A stretch of 64,000 nucleotides of DNA, from assembly GCA_964574215.1 (NCBI GenBank), contig CAZNLR010000018.1, positions 1 through 64,000 on the forward strand. Direction: 5' to 3'. The notes beneath the pieces were generated by a model that ran no database searches, was not told the DNA's origin, and saw only the letters and a list, made by a program, of their open reading frames with translations. How positions within the stretch are numbered: the stretch's first letter is position 1; each line of letters starts with the position of its first letter. Position numbers and translations under genes: made by a program. This document shows, piece by piece, positions 36,574-44,270 of the stretch. This stretch comes from GCA-2725625 sp964574215. Lineage in GTDB: Bacteria; Pseudomonadota; Alphaproteobacteria; Rhodospirillales; UBA2165.

Positions 36574-38440
36574 CGGGTCGCACGATATAAGCCACGCCAT
36601 CGGCCAAAGCGCCGCCGGTTCTCTACGGGGCGAGGCGTTATTCGGTGAAGCTTTCAACGGCGATATCGTTAATCGGTTTTTTGGCTTTTTACGGCCGCAT
36701 CGAAAACAGGCGATTTGGGGCCTTACGGCGGTGATGATATGTACCTTGACCCACATCGCCATTCCGTTGGTGATACGGGCCGCAATCGACAATGCCCTGG
36801 TCGGCGGCGTCGCCAACCGCGAGGCGCTGACCATGGCGGTCTATGTGTTTTTCGGTGTAATTACGCTTAATTTCATCACCAACTTTTTTCAACTGACCAT
36901 TGTCTCCAAATTATCCGAACGGATTTTGATCGATCTGCGCCGCGCCATGTACGTCCATCTGCAAAGGGTGTCGTTGTCATTCATGGATAAAACAGAGGTT
37001 GGCCGGCTGATGTCGCGGTTGCAGGGCGATGTCAGTTCGGTTCAGGAATTTCTCGAAACATCCATCGTCGCGCTGGCCGATTTGGTGCTTTTGTCAGGTA
37101 TCGTTGTCGTTTTGCTGACGCTCGACTGGCAGTTGGGTCTGCTGACGCTATCCGTCGTGCCGGCATTGTTTCTGGTCCGTATCGTCTGGCTGCCCATCGC
37201 CAAAAAAGCCTTCATGCGGGCCCGGGAAACGGCCTCCATCGTCAACGCCGCCCTGGCCGAGAACATTAATGGCGTGCGCACGGTTCAGGAAATGACCCGC
37301 CAAAGCATCAATTACACCGAATACAAGGAAAAAGCACGGGACAATCTGCTGGCGCATCTCAAGGCTATCAAACTGGCGCAGATTATGGTGCCGACCGTGG
37401 ATACGCTGACCGGCGGGGCCATGGCCATTGTCATCGTGGTGGGAGGCAACATGGTGCTCCGGGATTCGCTCGATCTGGGAATTATGGTGGCGTTCCTCTT
37501 TTATGTTCAGCGTTTCTTCGATCCCATCCGGTCGATCACCATGCAGTACAGCGTCATGCAGCGGGCCATGGCGTCCGGCCAGCGCATTTTCCAGGTGCTG
37601 GATGTCGAGGTCGACGTCAAGGACAAGGCGGGAGCCGAAGACCTAACCGATATCGACGGTTCGGTTTCCTTCCGCAACGTGACGTTCGGCTATGTCGCAG
37701 GCCAGCCCGTACTGAAGAACATCAATTTCGATATCAAGCCGGGTGAAACAGTGGCGCTGGTGGGACCGACCGGTTCGGGTAAGACCAGCACGACGGCGCT
37801 GCTCCACCGGTTCTATGATGTTTGGGAGGGTGAGATTCGCATCGGCGGACAGGACGTTCGTGATGTGACGCAAGCCTCATTGGGCCGGCATGTGGCCATG
37901 GTGCTGCAGGAGCCCTTTCTCTTCACCGGCTCGGTGCTGGACAATATCCGCTATCACAAAACGGACGCCACCACGGCCCAGGTGGAAGAGGCGGCCAAAG
38001 CCGTCGGCGCCCATGAATTCATTATGAAATTGCCCGACGGCTACGACACGGTTCTCGGTCAGCGGGGCGGCAGCCTGTCCATCGGACAACGCCAGCTTAT
38101 ATCCTTTGCCCGCGCCATTGTCGCCGATGCTGAAATCTTGGTGCTGGACGAAGCGACGGCCAACGTCGACAGCTTTACCGAGCAGCAAATTCAAAAGGCG
38201 TTGGCGGTCATGCTGAAGGGGCGAACGGGCATCGTCATTGCTCACAGGCTGGCGACGGTGCGCAATGCGGACCGCATCATGGTATTGCAAAACGGTGAAA
38301 TTATCGAGGCTGGAACCCATGACCAGTTGATGGATTCAGATGGTCTTTACCAGCAACTTTACCGGCTGAACTATGCGTCGTTTGACGATCTGGCGGATAA
38401 GGCGTCAGCGGATCAGGATAGTCGGGATAATCAACAATAA
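36566..38440 (+). CDS. ABC exporter half-transporter, catalytic-site subunit
   Basis: A 624-residue partner of the preceding gene. The membrane domain begins near residue 35 (FGFLRPHRKQAIWG in outline) and is followed by Walker A GPTGSGKTST near residue 400, a modified signature LSIGQ near 504, and a canonical Walker B ILVLDEAT near 525 with the catalytic Glu. Start ATG 36566 follows ggagg. Paired with the upstream subunit, this Walker B would face a normal LSGGQ, giving one consensus and one degenerate site, as in TM287/288 and BmrCD drug or lipid exporters. The neighbouring glycosyltransferases suggest a glycolipid or drug-like substrate. Confidence 0.92.
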   Translation: MASGSHDISHAIGQSAAGSLRGEALFGEAFNGDIVNRFFGFLRPHRKQAIWGLTAVMICTLTHIAIPLVIRAAIDNALVGGVANREALTMAVYVFFGVITLNFITNFFQLTIVSKLSERILIDLRRAMYVHLQRVSLSFMDKTEVGRLMSRLQGDVSSVQEFLETSIVALADLVLLSGIVVVLLTLDWQLGLLTLSVVPALFLVRIVWLPIAKKAFMRARETASIVNAALAENINGVRTVQEMTRQSINYTEYKEKARDNLLAHLKAIKLAQIMVPTVDTLTGGAMAIVIVVGGNMVLRDSLDLGIMVAFLFYVQRFFDPIRSITMQYSVMQRAMASGQRIFQVLDVEVDVKDKAGAEDLTDIDGSVSFRNVTFGYVAGQPVLKNINFDIKPGETVALVGPTGSGKTSTTALLHRFYDVWEGEIRIGGQDVRDVTQASLGRHVAMVLQEPFLFTGSVLDNIRYHKTDATTAQVEEAAKAVGAHEFIMKLPDGYDTVLGQRGGSLSIGQRQLISFARAIVADAEILVLDEATANVDSFTEQQIQKALAVMLKGRTGIVIAHRLATVRNADRIMVLQNGEIIEAGTHDQLMDSDGLYQQLYRLNYASFDDLADKASADQDSRDNQQ

Positions 38441-38837
38441 AATTCTTGTCGAAACCCAGCCATTCTTTGGCATTGCCCAAATTGACAAATGGCCGCCTTT
38501 CGGAAACCATCATATTCAGCCGCAGAGATACGCACCATTGGTGAACAATTCGGAAATCCTCCGAACTACCCAGAACCCAGGCTACCTTTCGGTTGACGCC
38601 AAGTTTTTCATCGAGATTTTTCATTTTCGGAACACTGTATTCGGCAAATCGCTTCAGCGTATATCCGGCGGGTAGTTTGGTGCCGGATAGGTCCCTTAAA
38701 AGATTCATATCTTTTCGATAAGCTAAATCTTCGACGAGAACCGCCATTTGTTCCTGAATCTCATCAATCCCAATTTCCCGTGCGTGCTGCACGAAAACGC
38801 AATTGACGCTGGTATCAATCAAATATCTATAGGCCAT
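38301..38837 (-). CDS. Hypothetical protein with SpoIIAA/STAS-like pattern
   Basis: A 178-residue soluble protein. The start MAYRYLIDTSVNCVFVQHA, the middle MNLLRDLSGTKLPAGY and the later KVAWVLGSSEDFRIVHQW with NLGNAKEWLG follow the strand-helix rhythm of SpoIIAA-like/STAS hypothetical proteins that usually end after the WLG helix. The last 45 residues are proline-rich and antisense to the 3' end of the ABC gene (140-base overlap), so the native end may be nearer than shown. No ligand or phospho-serine site can be assigned. Function unknown. Confidence 0.6.
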   Translation of the reverse strand: MAYRYLIDTSVNCVFVQHAREIGIDEIQEQMAVLVEDLAYRKDMNLLRDLSGTKLPAGYTLKRFAEYSVPKMKNLDEKLGVNRKVAWVLGSSEDFRIVHQWCVSLRLNMMVSERRPFVNLGNAKEWLGFDKNFIVDYPDYPDPLTPYPPDRQTTHSSAGKVAGKDHLNPSTGHGFQPR

Positions 38838-38955
38838 AGGATAAGTGGTGCTGATTTCCGGAGTGAATAATGCGGCCTGTCTACGGCCTTAACTCGGTAG
38901 ACGCAACATCATATTTCAGCAATAGGAAGCCGGGTATTCACGTATAGTCGTAATT

Positions 38956-40014
38956 CTACAGCCGTCCCATGAGCCTGGGATCGTCGGGCGCATATCTGGT
39001 GGCGCGGAAGACCCAATTCATGGGGCCATGAAGGGGGTTCGGTCCGAATATGTCGTTGACGAACTCCCAAACCACGTCACCTTCCGGGGTTACCTCAAAT
39101 ATGCATCCCTTGCCGCCTTCACAGATTAGCGTGTTGCCGCTGGCCAACCGCTGCATGCCGCTGATGTGGGGGCTGTAGAAGCTGAGGGAGGGATCGGCCT
39201 GATATTCCCAGACCGTTTCCCTGGTTTCCGCATCGAACTCCAGGATGGTGGAGAAAAACTTGGCTCCGCCGTGCATGCCGTTACAAAAGACCAGAACATT
39301 GCCGTTGTCGAGCAGGTGGCAGTCGTGCTGGTGGCCGAGGTTGATATCGTGGTGCTCCCATTTAACCTTGCCGGTCTGGCGGTCGACGATGATCAAAAGG
39401 TTCAAAACCCGGTAGCTCACCATTATGTCGCCATTGGGGAGCACCGAACAGGTGTTGGCATGGGCCCATTCATGCCGCCTGCAAAGGGGGCATATTTCGT
39501 ACTTGTCCATATCGAGTTCTGAGGTATGCCATTCCCAGACGACGTTGCCGTCCGGGTCTACTTCCCGGAGCAAGTCTTCAAAAATAACGCCTTCCTCATA
39601 CTCGTATTCGGTGCCGGGCATACCGCCTTTGACTTTTTTCGCCGTCTCGCCGTCGAGCCGGTTCCAGGCAATGTAGACCGTATTGCCGTTGGGCAGGCGC
39701 CTGGCGTCATGGTGCTGATCCTGATCGTGATGCTCCCACACCACGTTGCCGTTCCAGTCATATTCCCGCATGAGGCCGCCTTTGCCGGCTGGAATAACCG
39801 GGCCTTCCTCAGACAATTCGGTGATGAACAAATTGCCATTGTCGAGGAGACGGCACAGATTGACACCGCCCCTTTCCAAATCCCATTGCTGGACGGTTTC
39901 GCCTTCCATATTCACGATCTTGGCGACTTCGGTGTGAATGGGCGCAAACAGGGTGAACCCCGGCGTTGCCCGCTCTTTATCGTGATATGTAAGACCGGCT
40001 GGTTTAAACAGCAT
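38956..40014 (-). CDS. Arylsulfotransferase (ASST)-like beta-propeller protein
   Basis: A 352-residue protein of the Arylsulfotransferase family fold: repeated blade motifs such as LLDNGNLFI, RLPNGNTVYIAW, VLPNGDIMVS and LLDNGNVLVF, with histidines HHDARRL and HQHDCHLL in the central channel. True ASST is periplasmic and moves sulfate between phenols using a catalytic His; here no signal peptide is visible, so it is cytoplasmic or has another role. A CPLC pair near residue 180 could bind metal or form a disulfide. It diverges from the OsmC gene. Confidence 0.75.
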   Translation of the reverse strand: MLFKPAGLTYHDKERATPGFTLFAPIHTEVAKIVNMEGETVQQWDLERGGVNLCRLLDNGNLFITELSEEGPVIPAGKGGLMREYDWNGNVVWEHHDQDQHHDARRLPNGNTVYIAWNRLDGETAKKVKGGMPGTEYEYEEGVIFEDLLREVDPDGNVVWEWHTSELDMDKYEICPLCRRHEWAHANTCSVLPNGDIMVSYRVLNLLIIVDRQTGKVKWEHHDINLGHQHDCHLLDNGNVLVFCNGMHGGAKFFSTILEFDAETRETVWEYQADPSLSFYSPHISGMQRLASGNTLICEGGKGCIFEVTPEGDVVWEFVNDIFGPNPLHGPMNWVFRATRYAPDDPRLMGRL

Positions 40015-40183
40015 TTTGACCCCCCAATAATAGGACTGATATAAGGATTACAATTCAGACGGAGGACAATAATCGGAAAATTATCAGGACTGTCAAAAGG
40101 ATTCTGTCCAAAGTTTCATATAGAGGGATTTTGAATTAAACCGGCTGGTCGACGGCTGATATTTGGTTACCGAGGAGACACGA

Positions 40184-40609
40184 ATGAAGGCACGAATCAA
40201 ATGGGTGCAGGATCGAACCTTTCTGGGAGAATCCGGCAGCGGCCATTCTCTGGTCATGGATGGCGACCCGGCTGCCGGCGGACGCAATCTCGGCATCCGT
40301 CCCATGGAGACCCTGTTGATGGGTATGGGTGGCTGTACGGCATTCGATGTGGTCGATATTCTGGTCAAGTCCAGAGAGGATATCGACGATTGCGTCATTG
40401 AAATCGAGGCCGAGCGCGCCGACGAAATTCCGAAAGTATTTACCAAAATTACGCTCCGCTACATTGTCAGCGGTCGCAACCTCAATCCTAAGAAAGTCGA
40501 GCGGGCGGTTAACCTGTCGGCCGAGAAATATTGTTCGGCGTCAATCATGCTGGGAAAAACCGCCGAGATCATTCACGAAATTGAAATCGTGGAATTGCCT
40601 GATAAATGA
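40184..40609 (+). CDS. OsmC-family peroxiredoxin-like protein
   Basis: A 141-residue OsmC/Ohr-fold protein, closest in layout to YhfA-type OsmC. The two reactive cysteines are in LLMGMGGCTAFDVVDIL (about residue 52) and EKYCSASIMLGKTAEI (about residue 113). Such homodimers reduce organic or fatty-acid hydroperoxides with thiol donors. The ATG at 40184 has the strong ribosome-binding site cgaggagacacg. It diverges from the ASST-like gene and is followed 18 bases after its stop by a stem-loop. Confidence 0.9.
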   Translation: MKARIKWVQDRTFLGESGSGHSLVMDGDPAAGGRNLGIRPMETLLMGMGGCTAFDVVDILVKSREDIDDCVIEIEAERADEIPKVFTKITLRYIVSGRNLNPKKVERAVNLSAEKYCSASIMLGKTAEIIHEIEIVELPDK

Positions 40610-40627
40610 ATGAAATGCTGACTAAAT

Positions 40628-40661
40628 GAAACGGGGACAGAAATTAATCTGTCCCCGTTTC
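40628..40661. repeat. Perfect 14-bp inverted repeat after the OsmC gene
   Basis: gaaacggggacaga and tctgtccccgtttc flank the loop aattaa. It can work as a terminator for the OsmC transcript, though there is no T-run. The ggggacaga core belongs to the same style of GC-clamped palindrome as the elements at 14371 and 30758. Confidence 0.65.
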
Positions 40662-40711
40662 AAATCTGTTGCCCGTAATCTCTCAATGCAAATTGAGAGC
40701 AGGGCTAAATA

Positions 40712-40882
40712 TCAAATAGCAATACCGGTCTGACGCCAGGTTGACGTGCCTTTGCAATCCGGGCAGACGCGTTCACCGATATGGTTGGACTGAAAATCAT
40801 CCAGACACATCAGGCATTTCCGCCGCTTCGGTACAAGTTTATCCGACACCGGTTTTTTATTCATTTCTGAGCGAGAGGCCAT
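40712..40882 (-). CDS. Small zinc-ribbon protein (56 residues)
   Basis: A 56-residue basic protein, MASRSEMNKKPVSDK then KRRKCLMCLDDFQSNHIG and ERVCPDCKG. Two CxxC pairs 20 or so residues apart form a zinc ribbon. The ATG at 40882 has an almost ideal ribosome-binding site, ggaggtgg. The frame is open for 28 further codons upstream but these lack conservation signs. Such small ribbons often bind nucleic acids or modulate RNA polymerase or ribosomes; nothing more specific can be said. It converges on the OsmC gene. Confidence 0.75.
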   Translation of the reverse strand: MASRSEMNKKPVSDKLVPKRRKCLMCLDDFQSNHIGERVCPDCKGTSTWRQTGIAI

Positions 40883-41396
40883 AGAACCACCTCCAATAAA
40901 CAGTTCAAATTTAAAAACGGAAAATCCGTTCCTCCCCGGCTTACGGCGAAAGACAAAAAAGGCCACGGGAGCGCTAATTTCCGCTCCTCGATATCTGCCC
41001 CAAATTAACGGGCGTCTGCCTTGAATTGGCCGTATCCGGAAATACTGATGAATGTTATATGCGATAACCGATTCAAATTACCTCTGCAAATTTTGCATAG
41101 CTCCCATGAAAAATCGGTAACCCTTAGCCGATTTGTAGTTAACTCATTGTTAATAAACAATAAAACCAGAAGAGTATTATGATATGCGACTTACTGGATA
41201 GTAACAAATTATGCACCAAAAGCCGATTTCATGATCGATTTTCGCCGAAATTCTGAATATCCGGGCATTTTTGGGAAGCGAAGGTAAGGTCGGTTTTTTC
41301 ACTCATTTGTCAAAAAAGGTGTTGGCCCTGGCGGGGGAGGTCGGCCTATAAGGAGTAAATTTTTTTCGGGCAATTCAAATTTTAGTGGGAGGAAAA
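40883..41396. other. 514-base AT-rich intergenic region with small palindromes
   Basis: No convincing gene is seen. It separates the divergent zinc-ribbon and thioesterase genes and is richer in A+T than its surroundings. Two palindromes stand out: tgcaaa-t-tttgca (41085-41097) and attgtt-aata-aacaat (41146-41161). The motif gccgattt recurs near 41128 and 41222. A 44-codon frame near 41050 lacks a ribosome-binding site and was not called. It probably holds promoters for both genes. Confidence 0.4.
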
Positions 41397-41810
41397 ATGT
41401 CAGGACTATCGACGCCAGAGGCCGAACGCATTCTCAAGGAAAACTTCGCGCCGTGGGTCCAGGATCTGAATATATCGTTCGACAAGGTGGAAGAGGGGTT
41501 CGCCGTTCTCCGGGTGCCGCCGTCGGATCATCTTCACCGGGTGGGGGGAACGGTATGCGGCCAGGCCATCATGGCCCTTGCCGACACGTCCATGGTGTTT
41601 GCCATTGCGGCCTATTCCGGTGAACTCGTTCCCATGACGACGGTCAACCAGACGTCCTCTTTCCTGCGGCCGGCGGCGGACGCCGATCTGGTCGCCGAAG
41701 CTCGGATCATCAAGCGGGGCAAGGCCATACTGTACGGAGAGGTCAATCTCCATACGGGCGTGCCCGAAAAACCCATCGCCCATGCCACCAGCACCTATAT
41801 GCTTTTGTAG
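41397..41810 (+). CDS. PaaI-type hotdog-fold thioesterase
   Basis: A 137-residue single-domain hotdog protein. HRVGGTVCGQAIMALADTSMVFAIAAY is the catalytic helix region of the PaaI/YdiI group, where the acidic residue after ALAD activates water for acyl-CoA hydrolysis; VNQTSSFLRPAADADLVAEARI is the typical following strand pair. It starts at ATG 41397 behind gggagg. It may clear stalled acyl-CoA (for PaaI, hydroxyphenylacetyl-CoA). Its stop is 28 bases from that of the convergent IclR gene. Confidence 0.87.
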   Translation: MSGLSTPEAERILKENFAPWVQDLNISFDKVEEGFAVLRVPPSDHLHRVGGTVCGQAIMALADTSMVFAIAAYSGELVPMTTVNQTSSFLRPAADADLVAEARIIKRGKAILYGEVNLHTGVPEKPIAHATSTYMLL

Positions 41811-41838
41811 GTGAATTTCCGCCTATAGGCGATCCCGG

Positions 41839-42642
41839 CTAGCCCTCCAATTTCGAGGCGATCTCCAAGGCGGCAGATTTTAAATCGAACAGGTGCTTCT
41901 CGACCATATGTTTGACCGACGACACCGATTTTGGCCATAGAATAACAAGCGCCCCATAGGTCGACTTACTCCCGACAATGGCGACGGCAAAAGAAGCCAA
42001 ATTGTCCTGGTAATTCATTCCTGTATGGTCGGTTTGTCCCAGGTAGTATGGCGCCCGAACGGCGTATCCCTGCTTGCGGATTTCACTCAGTTCAGAGTTA
42101 AAATTTCTTGCGTCATTGACATCACGGCACAGCGGATCGTTTGAGGCCATAGCCGCTTCTATGATTCGCTGTAACTCCGCTCTTGAGCAGTATGCCAAAT
42201 ATGCGCGGCCAACTGCACTGGCAATAACATTTATACGTTCTCCTAATCTCGTAACGTCCATACTTGGCGCGAATGGACTTTGACGCCGACTCGTTTCAAT
42301 TGACTCCATAAAAAGGCCTTGCCGAGTGGTCAAGTCTATGGGCCACTCAATGTTTTGACTCAATTTCGCGAGCACGGGTGCGCCGATTTCCGCCAGTCGC
42401 TCATTGGCAGCGTTAAATCCTGCCGAGAATCCCATGCGGGGCGATAGCCGATATAGCTTGTCGGACAAACCGCATCGGACAAATCCGCCGTTTTGCAAGG
42501 TTATGAGAATCCTGAGAGCCGATGATTTGGGGATAGACGTCATTCTGGACAGTTGACTCAAGGATAAGGGCGATCGCCGGTGAAGTACCCGCAATATGTC
42601 AATCGTTCTCTCAACGGATCGTATGGTTTTGGTTCTACCCAT
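41839..42642 (-). CDS. IclR-family transcriptional regulator
   Basis: A 267-residue regulator. The N-terminal winged helix-turn-helix (SVERTIDILRVLHRRSPLSLSQLSRMTSIPKSSALRIL in outline) is followed from about residue 80 by the IclR effector domain with GRAYLAYCSRAELQRII and RKQGYAVRAPYYLG. IclR proteins often control catabolism of aromatic or short-chain acids from divergent promoters. Two 15-base palindromes lie in the first 46 bases before its start, between it and the divergent UROD-like gene, and are the likely autoregulatory operators. Confidence 0.93.
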   Translation of the reverse strand: MGRTKTIRSVERTIDILRVLHRRSPLSLSQLSRMTSIPKSSALRILITLQNGGFVRCGLSDKLYRLSPRMGFSAGFNAANERLAEIGAPVLAKLSQNIEWPIDLTTRQGLFMESIETSRRQSPFAPSMDVTRLGERINVIASAVGRAYLAYCSRAELQRIIEAAMASNDPLCRDVNDARNFNSELSEIRKQGYAVRAPYYLGQTDHTGMNYQDNLASFAVAIVGSKSTYGALVILWPKSVSSVKHMVEKHLFDLKSAALEIASKLEG

Positions 42643-42644
42643 TT

Positions 42645-42659
42645 ATCATTACGAATGAT
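42645..42659. promoter_or_regulatory. 15-bp palindrome 1 upstream of iclR
   Basis: atcatt-acg-aatgat is a perfect inverted repeat starting three bases before the IclR start codon. It would cover the ribosome-binding site or start of the regulator transcript. Its centre is 29 bases from that of the second palindrome. Confidence 0.45.
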
Positions 42660-42673
42660 TCTAAAACATAGTT

Positions 42674-42688
42674 TGTCACGTAGTGACA
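42674..42688. promoter_or_regulatory. 15-bp palindrome 2 in the iclR-UROD intergenic region
   Basis: tgtcac-gta-gtgaca is a perfect inverted repeat of the same 6-3-6 geometry as the neighbour at 42645. It is a good candidate operator for the adjacent IclR protein controlling both divergent promoters. Confidence 0.5.
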
Positions 42689-42883
42689 CATTCATCATTA
42701 TTCATTGAGCCGTCAGTTTCAACCTCCGTATAAATTAAGGTCTACAATTTGGTGTAATAACTTATCCGGAGTGGAATTGATCGGCGCCCCAAATCAAATG
42801 GCCGGCCACGCCACGGATGGAGCAGGTTTCTGTCGATTGGGATAAATTTGAACCCTTATTTGTAGGATCTTTTGGAGGGGGAT

Positions 42884-44125
42884 ATGGATAGTGCAACGGG
42901 GACAACCCTTTATGCGGAGCGCCAAAAGCGCATAGCCGATAACATTGCGCTCCAAGAGACCGACCGCGTTCCTTATACTTTCTGGCCCACCTTCTGGCCC
43001 GCCAAGCTGGCCGGCCTGTCCTATAAAGACGTCTGGTACGATGTCGATAAAATGGTCGACGCCACCCGCCAGGCCATGCATCTCTTGGATCCAGACAGCT
43101 ACTCACCTCTTTTGTTTTCTTTCGGTCCCGTGATGGAGGAAATGGGATACAAAGCCATGTACTGGCCCGGTAAAGGCGTGGGCGACAACGTCACCTTTCA
43201 GTATCTGGATGAGGAATATGTCAGCGCGGAGGAACTTGACGATTACCTGTTCGATCCCACTGGGTTTTATCTGAAAACCTATCTGCCCCGGATAGCTACG
43301 ACCTTTGAGGGCTTCTCCGCCATGCCGGTATTGCCGTCCCTGTCCGAATGGCGGTTTTTCGCCAGCCTGAGCGCCTTCGCCGATCCGAAAATTCAGCAAA
43401 GCATGAACCAGCTGATGGCGACCGGCGAGAAAATGGCCGAGATTCTGGGGGCCGGCGGCAAATTCATCGGCGAGATGGCGGCCGAAGGCTATCCGGTGTC
43501 GGTCGGCGGTTTTTGTAAAGCGCCCTTCGATCACGTGTTGGACTTTTTGCGGGGCTCCAAGGGCGGCATGCTGGATATGTTCCGGCGCAAGGATAAGCTA
43601 CTGGAAACCCTGGCCAAGGCGCGGCAGTTGTTGATCACCAATGTGGTCGCCGAGGCCAAGTCCGGCGACTGCAACATTGTCTTTATGCCCCTCCACTGGG
43701 GGCTGGACGGCTTTATGTCCCACGATCAGTTTATGACCTTCTATTGGCCGGAGCTGCGGACCACGGTCATTGAACTGATCGAAAACGACTGTGTGCCCTG
43801 TTTGCTGTGGGAAGGCGACTGCACGTCGCGCATGGAATTCATCGGCGATATTCCGCCCGGTAAGGCCATCTACTGGTTCGAACAGGGCGACCTTTTCAAG
43901 GCCAAAGAGGTACTGGGGGATGTGGTTTGCCTGCGCGGCAACGTACCGCCGTCGCTGCTCAATACCGGCACACCGGACGATGTGGACGGCTATTGCAAAA
44001 AACTGATCCAGACCGTCGGTAAAGGCGGCGGCTTCATTCTCGACGGCGCCATTGGCATTCCCGACGAAGCCCGTGTGGAAAATGTGATGGCTATGGCGGA
44101 GTCGGTGAAGAAATATGGGGATTGA
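42884..44125 (+). CDS. Uroporphyrinogen decarboxylase-like (UROD/MtaA-type) protein
   Basis: A 413-residue TIM-barrel protein of the UROD superfamily. Seen are ERQKRIADNIALQETDRVP at the start, GGFCKAPFDHVLDFLRGSKGG, HWGLDGFMSHDQFMTFYWPE in the middle, and the C-terminal LRGNVPPSLLNTGTPDDVDGYCKKLI with GGGFILDGAIGIPDEA. This C-terminal GT-P-D-V pattern is shared with MtaA/MtbA/CmuA-type methyltransferases rather than heme HemE, which is shorter. These move methyl groups between corrinoid protein and a thiol. No corrinoid protein gene is adjacent. The start follows tttggaggggg. It is the first gene of a plus-strand run that includes an ABC importer. Confidence 0.85.
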   Translation: MDSATGTTLYAERQKRIADNIALQETDRVPYTFWPTFWPAKLAGLSYKDVWYDVDKMVDATRQAMHLLDPDSYSPLLFSFGPVMEEMGYKAMYWPGKGVGDNVTFQYLDEEYVSAEELDDYLFDPTGFYLKTYLPRIATTFEGFSAMPVLPSLSEWRFFASLSAFADPKIQQSMNQLMATGEKMAEILGAGGKFIGEMAAEGYPVSVGGFCKAPFDHVLDFLRGSKGGMLDMFRRKDKLLETLAKARQLLITNVVAEAKSGDCNIVFMPLHWGLDGFMSHDQFMTFYWPELRTTVIELIENDCVPCLLWEGDCTSRMEFIGDIPPGKAIYWFEQGDLFKAKEVLGDVVCLRGNVPPSLLNTGTPDDVDGYCKKLIQTVGKGGGFILDGAIGIPDEARVENVMAMAESVKKYGD

Positions 44126-44270
44126 ATTATCGCTGTACCGTAGAATGATACGCATGTTCCACATAACAAGTTGATATTTTTTTTAAAATTTGAAATGATG
44201 AAATCATGAGCCGGACCAACCGGCCGACAATATTAAAAACCGACAGAGAGTCTACATGAAGGGGAGTCTT

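Noticed and set aside
41050..41184. 44-codon frame in the long AT-rich intergenic region
   Set aside because: No ribosome-binding site and no protein-like pattern; left as intergenic.
44210..44224. Small hairpin gccgg-accaa-ccggc before the binding-protein gene
   Set aside because: Five-base stem with no T-run and no clear role; could be chance.
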